A stretch of DNA of 64,000 bases from Fodinicurvata fenggangensis DSM 21160. Lineage in GTDB: Bacteria; Pseudomonadota; Alphaproteobacteria; Kiloniellales; DSM-21159. Shown here piece by piece: positions 55,628 to 63,722 of the stretch (its first letter is position 1; each line of letters starts with the position of its first letter). A program made the translations under genes and the position numbers. The stretch spans positions 124,001 to 188,000 of the forward strand of contig NZ_JMLV01000003.1 in the NCBI RefSeq assembly GCF_000686045.1. The letters run 5' to 3'. The notes beneath the pieces are model-generated. The model was given only the letters and a program-made list of their open reading frames with translations, had not been told where the DNA came from and searched no databases.

Positions 55628-56026
55628 TCAGCTGTCGCCGGGGATACGGGCAATCACCTTGATCTCGAAGTCGAAGCCGGCAAGCCAGTTGACGCCGACA
55701 GCTGTCCAATTCGGATAAGGCGGCTCAGAGAACACTTCGCTCTTTATCTCCATGATCGCGGGGAACTGGTTCTCGGGGTCGGTATGGAAGCTTGTTAAAT
55801 CAGCAATATCGTCAAAAGTGCAGCCTCCTGCTTCCAGGACTGCCTTCAGATTGGCGAAGGCAAGCCGGACCTAGGCGGCAAAGTCGGGCTCGGGGGTGCC
55901 GTCGGGACGGCTGCCGACCTGTCCGGAAACGAACAACAGATTCCCGGAGCGGATCGCGGCGGAATAGCCATGCTCCTCATAGAGAGCGTGGCGGTTTGCG
56001 GGGAAGATGGCATCGCGCTGAGTCAT
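55628..56026 (-). pseudogene. RidA/YjgF-family protein with in-frame amber codon
   Basis: The leftward reading MTQRDAIFPANRHALYEEHG to GNLLFVSGQVGSRPDGTPEP is a RidA-family start. Codon 52 is TAG (55871-55873) in the context PDFAA-stop-VRLAFANLKAVLEAG, where Gln (CAG) is the normal residue. The rest is intact to a TGA at 55628, giving a full-length 132-codon frame. A single C-to-T change explains it. RidA proteins hydrolyse reactive enamines and imines. It lies 42 bases after the reductase gene at 56069 and is probably co-transcribed with it. Disabled gene, readthrough or base error are the options. Confidence 0.88.
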
Positions 56027-56068
56027 GTTGTGGTTCCTTTCCCAAAAGATATCCCACTTGAAGCAGAC

Positions 56069-56722
56069 TTACACAGGGTTGGGAAGTTCCGCCTTAGCGA
56101 GGTTGGCAATGAGCTCTGTTTTGGTCTGGTGCGCGTGCGCCATCCATGCCGGTTGGCCGGGACCGCTGCGCCAGGACTCGCTAAGCGGGCTATTGTCGAC
56201 AGTGTCGAAGCCGAATTGGTCGTACAGCTGTGTCACGCGTTCCACAGCTTTGGGATAGTTGCTCGAGACTGATAGCGCATGACGGTCGGCAGTGCCGGCC
56301 GGTCTGGCCGAGATGAACAGGCGCGGCGCTTGGATGTGCGTGAAGGCTTTCGCCACCTTGGAAGTGGGAAGCTGTTCCTGGCGCAGTTCGTGAACCGTCT
56401 TCTCACCGGTGTCGATGACGGGGAAGTGGCCGTCACGCCAGGGCATGTAATTGTTCGTGTCGAGCACGATCTTGCCTGCGAGTTGCTTCACAGGCATGTC
56501 GTTGCCCAGCTTGAGGGGGACGGCCACGACGACGAAGTCCCCAGCCTCGGCAGTCTCGGCTGCGGTGGCGGCGCGGGCGGACGGACCCAGCTCGACGATC
56601 AAACCTTTTAAGGTCTCCGGCCCACGTGAATTGGCGATGACGACTTCGTAGCCGGAAGCAACGGCCGCACGCCCGATCTGGCTCCCGACCTCTCCGGCAC
56701 CAATGATACCGATGGTGCTCAT
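56069..56722 (-). CDS. NAD(P)-binding oxidoreductase (F420-dependent reductase-like)
   Basis: The 217-residue protein has an N-terminal Rossmann motif TIGIIGAGEVGSQIGRAA, VVIANSRGP as the NADP-binding second strand, and a middle VVVAVPLK and VLDTNNYMPWRDGHF, matching the NADPH-dependent F420 oxidoreductase (NpnN/FNO-like) family. These proteins reduce or oxidise small substrates and need not use F420 in proteobacteria. The ATG at 56722 is used; another lies 6 bases upstream. The RidA-type gene follows 42 bases later. Confidence 0.88.
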   Translation of the reverse strand: MSTIGIIGAGEVGSQIGRAAVASGYEVVIANSRGPETLKGLIVELGPSARAATAAETAEAGDFVVVAVPLKLGNDMPVKQLAGKIVLDTNNYMPWRDGHFPVIDTGEKTVHELRQEQLPTSKVAKAFTHIQAPRLFISARPAGTADRHALSVSSNYPKAVERVTQLYDQFGFDTVDNSPLSESWRSGPGQPAWMAHAHQTKTELIANLAKAELPNPV

Positions 56723-56886
56723 CGGCATGATCGAGCGGCCATGTGCCAGGGCCCGGGCACTTTGTTGATCAGCATGTTCGAGAACCTCTTCGATGCCAGA
56801 TGCGATACATGGATTGGGGACTGGGCTATGGATAACGAACTGGCGCGGGGCCGCCGACGCTCCGGTCAGCCCCGCTTCCTGCCTGA

Positions 56887-57600
56887 TCAGGCGCCAAACG
56901 CGCCGTCGATCGTGTGCATCGCCCCGGTCACGAAGCTCGCTTCGGGACCCGCCAGCCAGGCCACCATGCCGGCGACCTCTTCCGGCCGCCCGTGGCGCTT
57001 GATGCCCATGAAACTGTGCATCAGATCCTTGTTCGGGCCATCGGCCGGGTTCGCGTCGGTGTCGATCGACCCGGGCTGGACCACGTTGATGGTGATCCTG
57101 CGCGGCCCGAAATCGCGTGCCAACCCGCGCGCCATTCCCTGGAGGGCAGACTTGCTCAGTGCGTAGGCGGCGCCGCCCGCGAAAGGCATGCGGTCTGCGT
57201 TCACCGAGCCGATTACGATGATCCGCCCGCCCTCCGGCATCCGCCGAGCGGCTTCCACCGCTGCATGATAGGGGGCGTGGACGTTGATCCGGACGAGCCG
57301 GTCCACTTCGTCAGGGTCCAACTCCAGCGCATCACCGAACAAGCCGATTCCGGCATTCACCACGAGGAGGTCGAGCGGCCCGCTCTCGCGCACCCGCGCG
57401 ATCACCGCATCGCGGTCCGCACTGTCTGTCAGAACTGCGGTGCTGTCCGTCTCGGCCGCCAACTGCTCCGCCGCCTCATGGGACCCGGCATAGGTAAAGG
57501 TTACCTTTGCACCCTCGGCCGCCACACGCCGCACGATCGCTGCACCAATCCCCCGGCTTCCACCGAGAACGAGAACGGACTTTCCTTCAAACGTGGCCAT
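56887..57600 (-). CDS. Short-chain dehydrogenase/reductase (SDR)
   Basis: The 237-residue protein is a classical SDR: LVLGGSRGIGAAIVRRVA (GxxxGxG), DLLVVNAGIGLFG (NAG), IIVIGSVNADRM (catalytic Ser region) and YALSKSALQGMARG (YxxxK). NAD(P)-dependent, substrate unknown. AAGGAGG lies 6 bases before the ATG at 57600, so the longer upstream reading is rejected. It is divergent from the TetR-type gene at 57673, its likely regulator. Confidence 0.93.
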   Translation of the reverse strand: MATFEGKSVLVLGGSRGIGAAIVRRVAAEGAKVTFTYAGSHEAAEQLAAETDSTAVLTDSADRDAVIARVRESGPLDLLVVNAGIGLFGDALELDPDEVDRLVRINVHAPYHAAVEAARRMPEGGRIIVIGSVNADRMPFAGGAAYALSKSALQGMARGLARDFGPRRITINVVQPGSIDTDANPADGPNKDLMHSFMGIKRHGRPEEVAGMVAWLAGPEASFVTGAMHTIDGAFGA

Positions 57601-57620
57601 CGGGCCCTCCTTGTGAATTA

Positions 57621-57638
57621 ATGTAGGAGGCATTACAT
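57621..57638. promoter_or_regulatory. Possible operator, short inverted repeat
   Basis: ATGTA and TACAT are arms of 5 bp around 8 bases, within the 72-base divergent region between the SDR and tetR genes. The symmetry is short, so this is only a candidate. Confidence 0.3.
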
Positions 57639-57672
57639 AAATACCCAGAAGCTTCCGTCAAGGTATTTTGTA

Positions 57673-58266
57673 ATGTCCGATACAAATAATCTCCGCCCCC
57701 GTGGTCGCCCGCGCCGGTTCGATCCCGAGCAGGCAGTCGCCGCGGCACAGCGCCTTTTCCACGCGCGGGGTTATGATGCGGTCAGCGTTGCCGACGTCAC
57801 CGATGCTCTGGGCATCAACCCACCGAGCTTCTACGCTGCCTTCGGGAACAAGGGCGGCCTCTACAGGCGTGTTCTCGACCGCTACGCCGAGACCAGCGCC
57901 ATCCCGCTTTCCCAGCTCTTGCACACTGACCGTCCCGTGGCCGAATCGCTTGCGGCCGTGCTGGAGGACGCGGCGCGCCGCTACGCGGCCGATCCCGTGG
58001 CTTCCGGCTGTCTCGTGCTGGAGAGCACCCGCTGCAACGACGGGGAGGCGCGCGAGGCTGCCTGTGCCTTCCACGCTGCTGCCGAAGACACGATCCACCG
58101 CTATATTGCGGCACGCTATCCGGCGGAGGCGGACCGTCTAACAGACTTCGTCAGCACCACCATGATTGGCCTGTCGTCCAAGGCGCGCAACGGCCACGGC
58201 CTGGATCGTCTCTTGGCCACCGCTGGCCTTGCCAGCTTGGCAATTGCTGAGGTCCTTCTTGATTGA
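57673..58266 (+). CDS. TetR-family transcriptional regulator
   Basis: The 197-residue protein has a TetR DNA-binding domain: RPRRFDPEQAVAAAQRLFHA, then YDAVSVADVTDALGINPPSF with YAAFGNKGGLYRRVL as recognition helix and following helix. The C-terminal part (ASGCLVLESTRC) resembles AcrR/YxaF-type regulators. It is divergent from the SDR gene and probably controls it and itself. Confidence 0.93.
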   Translation: MSDTNNLRPRGRPRRFDPEQAVAAAQRLFHARGYDAVSVADVTDALGINPPSFYAAFGNKGGLYRRVLDRYAETSAIPLSQLLHTDRPVAESLAAVLEDAARRYAADPVASGCLVLESTRCNDGEAREAACAFHAAAEDTIHRYIAARYPAEADRLTDFVSTTMIGLSSKARNGHGLDRLLATAGLASLAIAEVLLD

Positions 58267-58437
58267 AGCGCCGTAAGAGCCAGCTCTACGTACGAGGTCC
58301 CGCAGGGAGTAAGTGGCTCAGGAGGGTGGAAGTCTGATCAGCTGTCGTGTTTCCGGGTATTGCCGATCGCGTGTTCAGCAGTCTTGCAGAATGTTCTCTT
58401 TTTGTTCTATTCTCTCTCGCTCAGAACGAGAGACGCC

Positions 58438-59037
58438 ATGGAGCATGCAAATACCCCCACGCAAGGAACGTTCGAATTTTTTCAGGAGCTGCCTGTCAGA
58501 CCCAAGCGGCCTGAGCGGCTCGTCTTCATGCTTTTCCCGAATGCTGAGACATCCGTCCATATTGAACGGTTCGGCCAGTGGTTCGCTTGCCAGAATCATC
58601 TGACGGGGACACAGATCAGGCCGGAGCGATTGCACATCTCGCTCCATCACGTTCGAGATGACAGATGCCTGCGCACCAAGTTTGCCTATGCGGCGAAGAA
58701 AGCTGCGGAAGCCGTTTCGATGCGTCCCTTTGAGGTGGCTTTCCGTTTCATCACGAGTTTTGAGGGTGGCAGGCCGCACAGACGGCCACTGGTGTTGCTC
58801 GGCGAGGGAGATGCGATGTTCGATCTCCACGGCGACCTCGGTGCCGCCATGGTGGAGAATGGGCTGAGAGCAGCGACTCAATTTACGCCCCACATGACCC
58901 TGTCCTACGGGCCAAAGGCGATTCCCGTGCAATCCATCGAGCCGATCCGCTTCATGGTGCACGAATTCGTCCTCATACACAGCGAGCTGGGGCTCGGGCG
59001 ATATAATGTACTTGGTCGTTGGTCACTGAAGGGCTGA
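58438..59037 (+). CDS. 2H phosphoesterase (2'-5' RNA ligase/ThpR-like)
   Basis: The 199-residue protein carries the two H-x-T/S motifs of the 2H phosphoesterase superfamily: RLHISLHHV (about residue 63) and TPHMTLSYGP (about 154), at the normal spacing. RPERLVFMLFPN and RPLVLLGEGD fit the ThpR/LigT core. Members hydrolyse 2',3'-cyclic phosphates or reversibly form 2'-5' RNA bonds. I start at the ATG at 58438; a longer upstream reading is hydrophobic and not conserved. Confidence 0.85.
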   Translation: MEHANTPTQGTFEFFQELPVRPKRPERLVFMLFPNAETSVHIERFGQWFACQNHLTGTQIRPERLHISLHHVRDDRCLRTKFAYAAKKAAEAVSMRPFEVAFRFITSFEGGRPHRRPLVLLGEGDAMFDLHGDLGAAMVENGLRAATQFTPHMTLSYGPKAIPVQSIEPIRFMVHEFVLIHSELGLGRYNVLGRWSLKG

Positions 59038-59214
59038 GACTTAATGCTCAAATTTTCATCTGAAATCAGCAAGTAGCCGCATGATCGTGATGCGGCCTGC
59101 TCATGATTGTCACAGCAATCTGCTACGCTTTTCCTAAATCGCGGCCATCAGCTTAGCCCAACCCACGATCCAGTGCGGTGCTGGGAGACCCAAAATCATT
59201 GACGAGAGACCTGA

Positions 59215-59469
59215 TCACAGCGTCCGCGCCCGTTTCAAGTCATGATGTCCAAAGGCGCCGGCCATTCGTGTGATTTCTTCGGTGCGGGCACCGACTTCCT
59301 TGGCGACATCCCGCCAGGTTGCCGTTACTGTTACAAGCTTTTGTATGATCTTGGAGGCCGGGCTCAGTCCGAGGCCGAAATATCCCAAGGCTTCCTCCAG
59401 AAGATCGATCGAAAAGGTGCCTTCGTCGAGGTGGATATTGCCTCGTAAGAGCCCGTGCCTTGAGATCAT
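59215..59469 (-). pseudogene. C-terminal fragment of a HipA-type kinase toxin
   Basis: The 84-codon leftward reading ends VTATWRDVAKEVGARTEEIT and RMAGAFGHHDLKRARTL, which matches the last 70 residues of HipA (the AFEH-DL end). The kinase core and the HipB antitoxin are missing: upstream of 59469 the sequence no longer resembles HipA. It has no good ribosome binding site. It is a relic of a toxin-antitoxin module and is not expected to act. Confidence 0.7.
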
Positions 59470-59610
59470 TGGGGCTTGCTCGGACAGAATCAGAATATGC
59501 TCTCTGAGCTTGGAAATTCGATCATTCTGGTGCTAGCACTTCAGGGGACAGTCGAGTGACCGGCAGAAGACTGCCCTATGAAAGCACTGCAAGCACAAGT
59601 GATGGAGCGA

Positions 59611-60654
59611 ATGATCGACCTGAGAAGCGACACCTGCAGCCGTCCTACGGCTGAAATGCGAACGGCCATGGCCGAGGCCGAGGTGGGGGACGACGTCTAT
59701 GGTGACGATCCGACGGTCAAGGCGCTGGAGGTTCGGACCGCCGAGCTGTTGGGCAAGGAGGATGCGGTCTACGTGCCCACCGGCACCATGACCAACCAGG
59801 TTGCCTTGCGGTGCCAGACGGAGCCCGGAGATGTCATCCTGCTGCATGAACAGGCACATATTCACGAAACTGAGGGTGCGGCATCATCCGTTCTGTCCGG
59901 AATCCTGCCGAAGTTTCTGCCGGGCTCGCGCGGAATCTTTGCGTCCGGAGATGTGGAGGCCTGCTTGACCCCGGGCCATCGTTTTGCGCCGTCCCCCATG
60001 AGCGGTCCGGTACGCATGGTGTGTCTGGAAAACACGCACAATGTGGGCGGTGGGGCCGTTTGGCCACTCGAGGACATTCAGGCTGTGGCGCAAGTGACCA
60101 GGTTTCATGAAACGGCGCTGCACTTAGATGGCGCGCGTCTCTGGCATGCGACAACGGCGACAGGCATTACGGAGGCCGAGTATGCGGCCTCTTTTGATAC
60201 GATCAGTGTCTGTTTTTCCAAGGGACTGGGGGCCCCCGTCGGGTCCTGCCTTGTGGGCTCGAAGGAGCTGATGGTCCGGGCGCGCCGGTTCAAGCAGCAG
60301 TTCGGCGGCGGCTTCCGCCAGGCCGGTATCATTGCGGCCGGTGCCCTGCATGCGCTGGAACACCACCGTCCGCGCCTGCAGGAAACCCACGATAACGCCA
60401 GGCGTTTCGCCGAGGGATTGGCCCAGCTGCCGCAGATCGAGATCGATCCGGCCTCGGTCGAGACGAACATCGTCCGCTTCCAGCTGACCGGCATCGATGC
60501 CGGAGACTTCGTCGAGGAGGCCTATCGCCGCGGCGTGCACATGCTGCCGTCCGGGCGCGACGGTGTGCGCGTGGTCTTTTATCTCGATATCCAGGCGCGG
60601 CAGGTGGACGAGGCCCTCTCGACCATCAAGGAGAGTCTCAAGGCACTCGTTTGA
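59611..60654 (+). CDS. ltaE: Low-specificity L-threonine aldolase
   Basis: The 347-residue protein starts MIDLRSDTCSRPTAEMRTAM and has GDDVYGDDPTV, HLDGARLWHA and SVCFSKGLGAPVGSCLVG with the PLP-binding Lys, all typical of threonine aldolases of the beta-eliminating lyase family. It cleaves L-threonine or allo-threonine to glycine and acetaldehyde. GGAGCGA precedes the ATG at 59611, so the longer reading at 59578 is not used. It ends 4 bases from the converging LysE-type gene. Confidence 0.93.
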   Translation: MIDLRSDTCSRPTAEMRTAMAEAEVGDDVYGDDPTVKALEVRTAELLGKEDAVYVPTGTMTNQVALRCQTEPGDVILLHEQAHIHETEGAASSVLSGILPKFLPGSRGIFASGDVEACLTPGHRFAPSPMSGPVRMVCLENTHNVGGGAVWPLEDIQAVAQVTRFHETALHLDGARLWHATTATGITEAEYAASFDTISVCFSKGLGAPVGSCLVGSKELMVRARRFKQQFGGGFRQAGIIAAGALHALEHHRPRLQETHDNARRFAEGLAQLPQIEIDPASVETNIVRFQLTGIDAGDFVEEAYRRGVHMLPSGRDGVRVVFYLDIQARQVDEALSTIKESLKALV

Positions 60655-60658
60655 GGCC

Positions 60659-61297
60659 TTATTCCGTCACCCGCTTCCATCCGGCGGCCAGCAGACCGGC
60701 CCCGATCAGCAGAGAACCGCCGGTGCGATTGAACAGGCGCTGGGTGCGTGGGCGCTTGATTTTCTCTCGGGCGGCGGCGGCCAGCAGGGCGAAAGCCGCC
60801 GCGTTTATGGCCGCCAGGACGAGGAAGGTCGCCTCGAGGATCGCCATCTGCGCCAGCAGCGGCTGTCCGGAGACGAGAAACTGGGGCAGGAAGGCGATGA
60901 AGAAGACGATGCTCTTGGGATTGAGCGCGGTCACCGTATAGGTGTGGAGGAACACGGGGAAACTGCCGCGCTTGGGGGAAGGATTGTCCGGCGTCTCAGT
61001 CTGCTCCTGCGCGACCGGAGAGCGCCAGAGCCGGATGCCCAGATAGACGAGATAGGCCGCGCCGATCCACTTCAGGACCATGAAGGCGCTGGCCGACGCG
61101 GCCAGGAGTGCACCCAGCCCCAGAAGGGAGGCGGTCATGGCCGTGAAGTCGCCCAAAACGACGCCGGCCACGCTGGCGCCGGCGGCATGGCGCCCCCGGC
61201 TGAGGGCATGGGAGATAACGAGCAGGATCGTCGGTCCCGGGATCATGAGCAGGATGGTCGAGGCGGCCACGAACGCCAGCCAGTGTTCCAGGGTCAT
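60659..61297 (-). CDS. LysE/RhtB-family amino-acid exporter
   Basis: The 212-residue protein has about six hydrophobic helices and the LysE family start: LAFVAASTILLMIPGPTILL with the conserved PGP in helix 1. AFMVLKWIGAAYLVYLGIRL marks helix 3 and TALNPKSIVFFIAFLPQF the conserved NPK loop. These inner-membrane proteins export amino acids such as threonine, homoserine or lysine. The ATG at 61297 fits the family start; the upstream extension is rejected. The converging threonine aldolase gene is suggestive of threonine metabolism, but this is only neighbourhood. Confidence 0.93.
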   Translation of the reverse strand: MTLEHWLAFVAASTILLMIPGPTILLVISHALSRGRHAAGASVAGVVLGDFTAMTASLLGLGALLAASASAFMVLKWIGAAYLVYLGIRLWRSPVAQEQTETPDNPSPKRGSFPVFLHTYTVTALNPKSIVFFIAFLPQFLVSGQPLLAQMAILEATFLVLAAINAAAFALLAAAAREKIKRPRTQRLFNRTGGSLLIGAGLLAAGWKRVTE

Positions 61298-61498
61298 TGC
61301 GTCAGTTCCCTCATAGGTTCGCTTCAGAAATCCATACGAAAGCGCTCCTGACAAGAGGATTTCCCGTGAGAAGAGTCGCGGCTTTTCCGGACACGAGAAG
61401 GAAAGTGTAGAGACCGGGGGGATTCCTGCTAGGATACCCTGAAGTTTGTCCGGAAGCCCGGATGCCAAGAGCGCATCCAATGACAGGGTGAAGAGGAT

Positions 61499-63193
61499 AT
61501 GCGGCACCCGAAGCCCGGGTCAGGGCTGGTCTTTCTGCTGCTGGTGTTTTTCTGGCCGATGGCGGCCGGGGCCTTCGACGACTGTGCAGCGGGAGACTAC
61601 CTGGCCGAGGTCGATCCGCGCGTGGCCGGGGCGAGCCAGCCCTGTGACGAGGTCGAACGCTTTACCATCGAGACACCGCGCGGACCGCGAGCGGTGCGCC
61701 TGGTTTCCGGCTACGATTATCCGGCAGCTGACCTGAGGGTTATGCGAAGAGATGTCCGTCGCGGTGTGGAGCACTCAGCGGCGGCTTTGTTTGAACTCGG
61801 CCGGCTGGCGCCCGACGACCTGACCATCTGGCTTTCCCATCTGCTGCCCATGGAAGCGGAGGATGGAGAGGGTTACGCCCACGATTCACATGGTGTGACC
61901 ATCGAGGTTTCCGACGGCTGCCTGGTTGCGGTCTATCCGGGCGTGACCGGAGCGCGCGGGATGACCTTCACGATGGCCCACGAATTCTTTCATTGTGTGC
62001 AGAAGGCGGAGATGCCGGTGAAGGCGAACCTTTTGGCCAGCGACTGGTGGGTCGAGGGCACAGCCGAATGGTTCGCCAATCTTGTGGTTCCGGGAACCTC
62101 CCATAGCCAAGGGTTCATTGCGGGCTTTGACGCCCTCTCGGATCATGTGCCGCTGACGGCGCTGGGAACCGACAGCGTGGTTTTCTTCTTCTGGCTGTCC
62201 GAGACCTTCGGTGCGGGGGCCGTGGCCGACCTGATGGCAGCCATGCCCGCCGAGGAGGGGCAGTCCGCCCAGCAGGATGCGCTCGCGCATTTCCTGGCGC
62301 CGGATGACTGGCAGCATTTTGCCCAGGCCTATCTGGATCAGGACTTGCGCCAGCCTGGAGGTGGGGGTGTGGCCTCCACACCCTTTCCCGGTGATATCCA
62401 TGTCTGGAATCGCAGCCGTGAGCACAGCATCACCTTCGATCGCCTTGTATTGGCGCGCGCGCAGCTGGAGTTCGACTGCGGGCACTGGACACTGCGGCGC
62501 GCAACGGAAAAGGGAACCTGGAAGGTCAGGGAGACTTCGTCGCGAGACTGGGGTGAGCTGCCCGAGGAGATCACGGTGGAGGAGGGCAGCAGGAAAAGGT
62601 TCCGCCTGGCCGGATACGGCATCGCGGAGGCGGAGGGATTCCGGCTTGTGCTGGACGGGCGCAAGGACCCTTGCCGCGGATGCATTCTGGCGGCACGGGA
62701 TGAAACGGCCGACCGCTGCCTGATCGGCGGCTGGGAGCTGGTTTCGGGCGGCTATGGCAAGGTGATCGAACGCAAGTTGCGCGACACGGGTGTCTTCGAG
62801 GACCTGCAGTACCCGGATCTTCAACGCTACCTGATCCTGCAGGCCGATGGCCGTTACGAGCAGAGCCCTACGCCCAGCGAAGGCATGAGTTCCGTTCTTA
62901 GCGAGGAGGGTGAGCTGTGGCAGGGCCTGGCTTCGCTGGCGATGAGGGCGACGGGCCGCTGGTCCGTCGAGGGAGAGGAGCTCCGGCTCTGCGAAGCGGA
63001 GTCCGCGGTGGAACTGAACCTGGATATCATCGAACCGGATGGCGACGTCTCGCGCATCCGGGAAAGCCGGGACAAGGGCGGGGCTGCCCTGCTGCGCACA
63101 CGCCGCTACACCTGTGAGGGCAACAGTCTCTCCATGGAGGAGATTCTTCCCGGCGCGCCGGCGGTCACTTGGGAATACCAGCGTATCGAGTGA
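61499..63193 (+). CDS. Secreted HEXXH protein, candidate metallopeptidase
   Basis: The 564-residue protein has a Sec signal peptide (GLVFLLLVFFWPMAAGA, cut before FDDC). About residue 158 it has TMAHEFFHCVQ, an HEXXH zinc motif, and about 20 residues on WWVEGTAEWFA, a Glu suited as third ligand (gluzincin layout). The C-terminal half has several Cys pairs (CRGC) and a repeated domain of unknown type. The fold resembles the peptidase MA clan, but I do not recognise a named family. It probably works in the periplasm or outside the cell. Confidence 0.75.
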   Translation: MRHPKPGSGLVFLLLVFFWPMAAGAFDDCAAGDYLAEVDPRVAGASQPCDEVERFTIETPRGPRAVRLVSGYDYPAADLRVMRRDVRRGVEHSAAALFELGRLAPDDLTIWLSHLLPMEAEDGEGYAHDSHGVTIEVSDGCLVAVYPGVTGARGMTFTMAHEFFHCVQKAEMPVKANLLASDWWVEGTAEWFANLVVPGTSHSQGFIAGFDALSDHVPLTALGTDSVVFFFWLSETFGAGAVADLMAAMPAEEGQSAQQDALAHFLAPDDWQHFAQAYLDQDLRQPGGGGVASTPFPGDIHVWNRSREHSITFDRLVLARAQLEFDCGHWTLRRATEKGTWKVRETSSRDWGELPEEITVEEGSRKRFRLAGYGIAEAEGFRLVLDGRKDPCRGCILAARDETADRCLIGGWELVSGGYGKVIERKLRDTGVFEDLQYPDLQRYLILQADGRYEQSPTPSEGMSSVLSEEGELWQGLASLAMRATGRWSVEGEELRLCEAESAVELNLDIIEPDGDVSRIRESRDKGGAALLRTRRYTCEGNSLSMEEILPGAPAVTWEYQRIE

Positions 63194-63234
63194 TCCGCCT
63201 TGCTGCGAGCTCAGCTTTGCTTTATTGCCGCCCC

Positions 63235-63615
63235 ATGTTCGGTCTTTTCACGTTTTTCGGACGCTCCAGGGAATATCGTCGGCTGGACGATGCCCTGAAC
63301 AATGCCGGGTTGGTGGCCGCGGCTATACCGGATGCCGTCAAGCTGACGATCCTGAGGCTTCTCAAGGAGGAGGGCGGCACAGGCGAAGAGAATTGTGCCC
63401 GCGCAGCCCACATCCTTGCCTATTGTCTGCTGGGGTCCTCGGAGTATGCCGAGTATCATGGCGCTCAGGCCCTGGCCGAACTGGACCGGGTTTGCCAGGC
63501 GGCACCGGATAATCCCGAGGCCCTGGAGGTCCGGATCATTATTCTTACCCTGCATAGTGGCCTGGCACATGAACAGGTGCAGGAACGCTTCAGCTTCGAA
63601 ACGCAGAACGACTGA
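63235..63615 (+). CDS. Small helical protein of unknown function
   Basis: I do not recognise this 126-residue protein. It is mostly helical with TPR-like repeats of Ala and Leu (CARAAHILAYCLLGSSEYAE, then EYHGAQALAELDRV) and no signal peptide. I use the ATG at 63235; a longer frame overlaps the previous gene. It starts 41 bases after the secreted HEXXH protein and may be in its operon. Confidence 0.65.
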   Translation: MFGLFTFFGRSREYRRLDDALNNAGLVAAAIPDAVKLTILRLLKEEGGTGEENCARAAHILAYCLLGSSEYAEYHGAQALAELDRVCQAAPDNPEALEVRIIILTLHSGLAHEQVQERFSFETQND

Positions 63616-63674
63616 TAGCACAGGTCTGGCTTTCTCCCTTTACCTATGAAGTAGCGCTTTTGCGCTCTTGAATT

Positions 63675-63709
63675 TGATAATATATAATATACATAAATAT
63701 ATATTATCA
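63675..63709. promoter_or_regulatory. AT-rich palindrome, candidate BigR/SqrR-type operator
   Basis: Perfect 12-bp arms (TGATAATATATA at 63675-63686 and its reverse complement at 63698-63709) flank 11 bases, ending 13 bases before the next ATG. BigR/SqrR-type sulfide sensors repress persulfide dioxygenase genes through AT-rich palindromes in this position. Binding here is inferred. Confidence 0.55.
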
Positions 63710-63722
63710 TGAGGAGAGAGAT

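Noticed and set aside
63653-63666. Hairpin AGCGC-TTTT-GCGCT as a terminator of the small unknown gene
   Set aside because: Only 5 bp of stem and no T-run after it; too weak to call.
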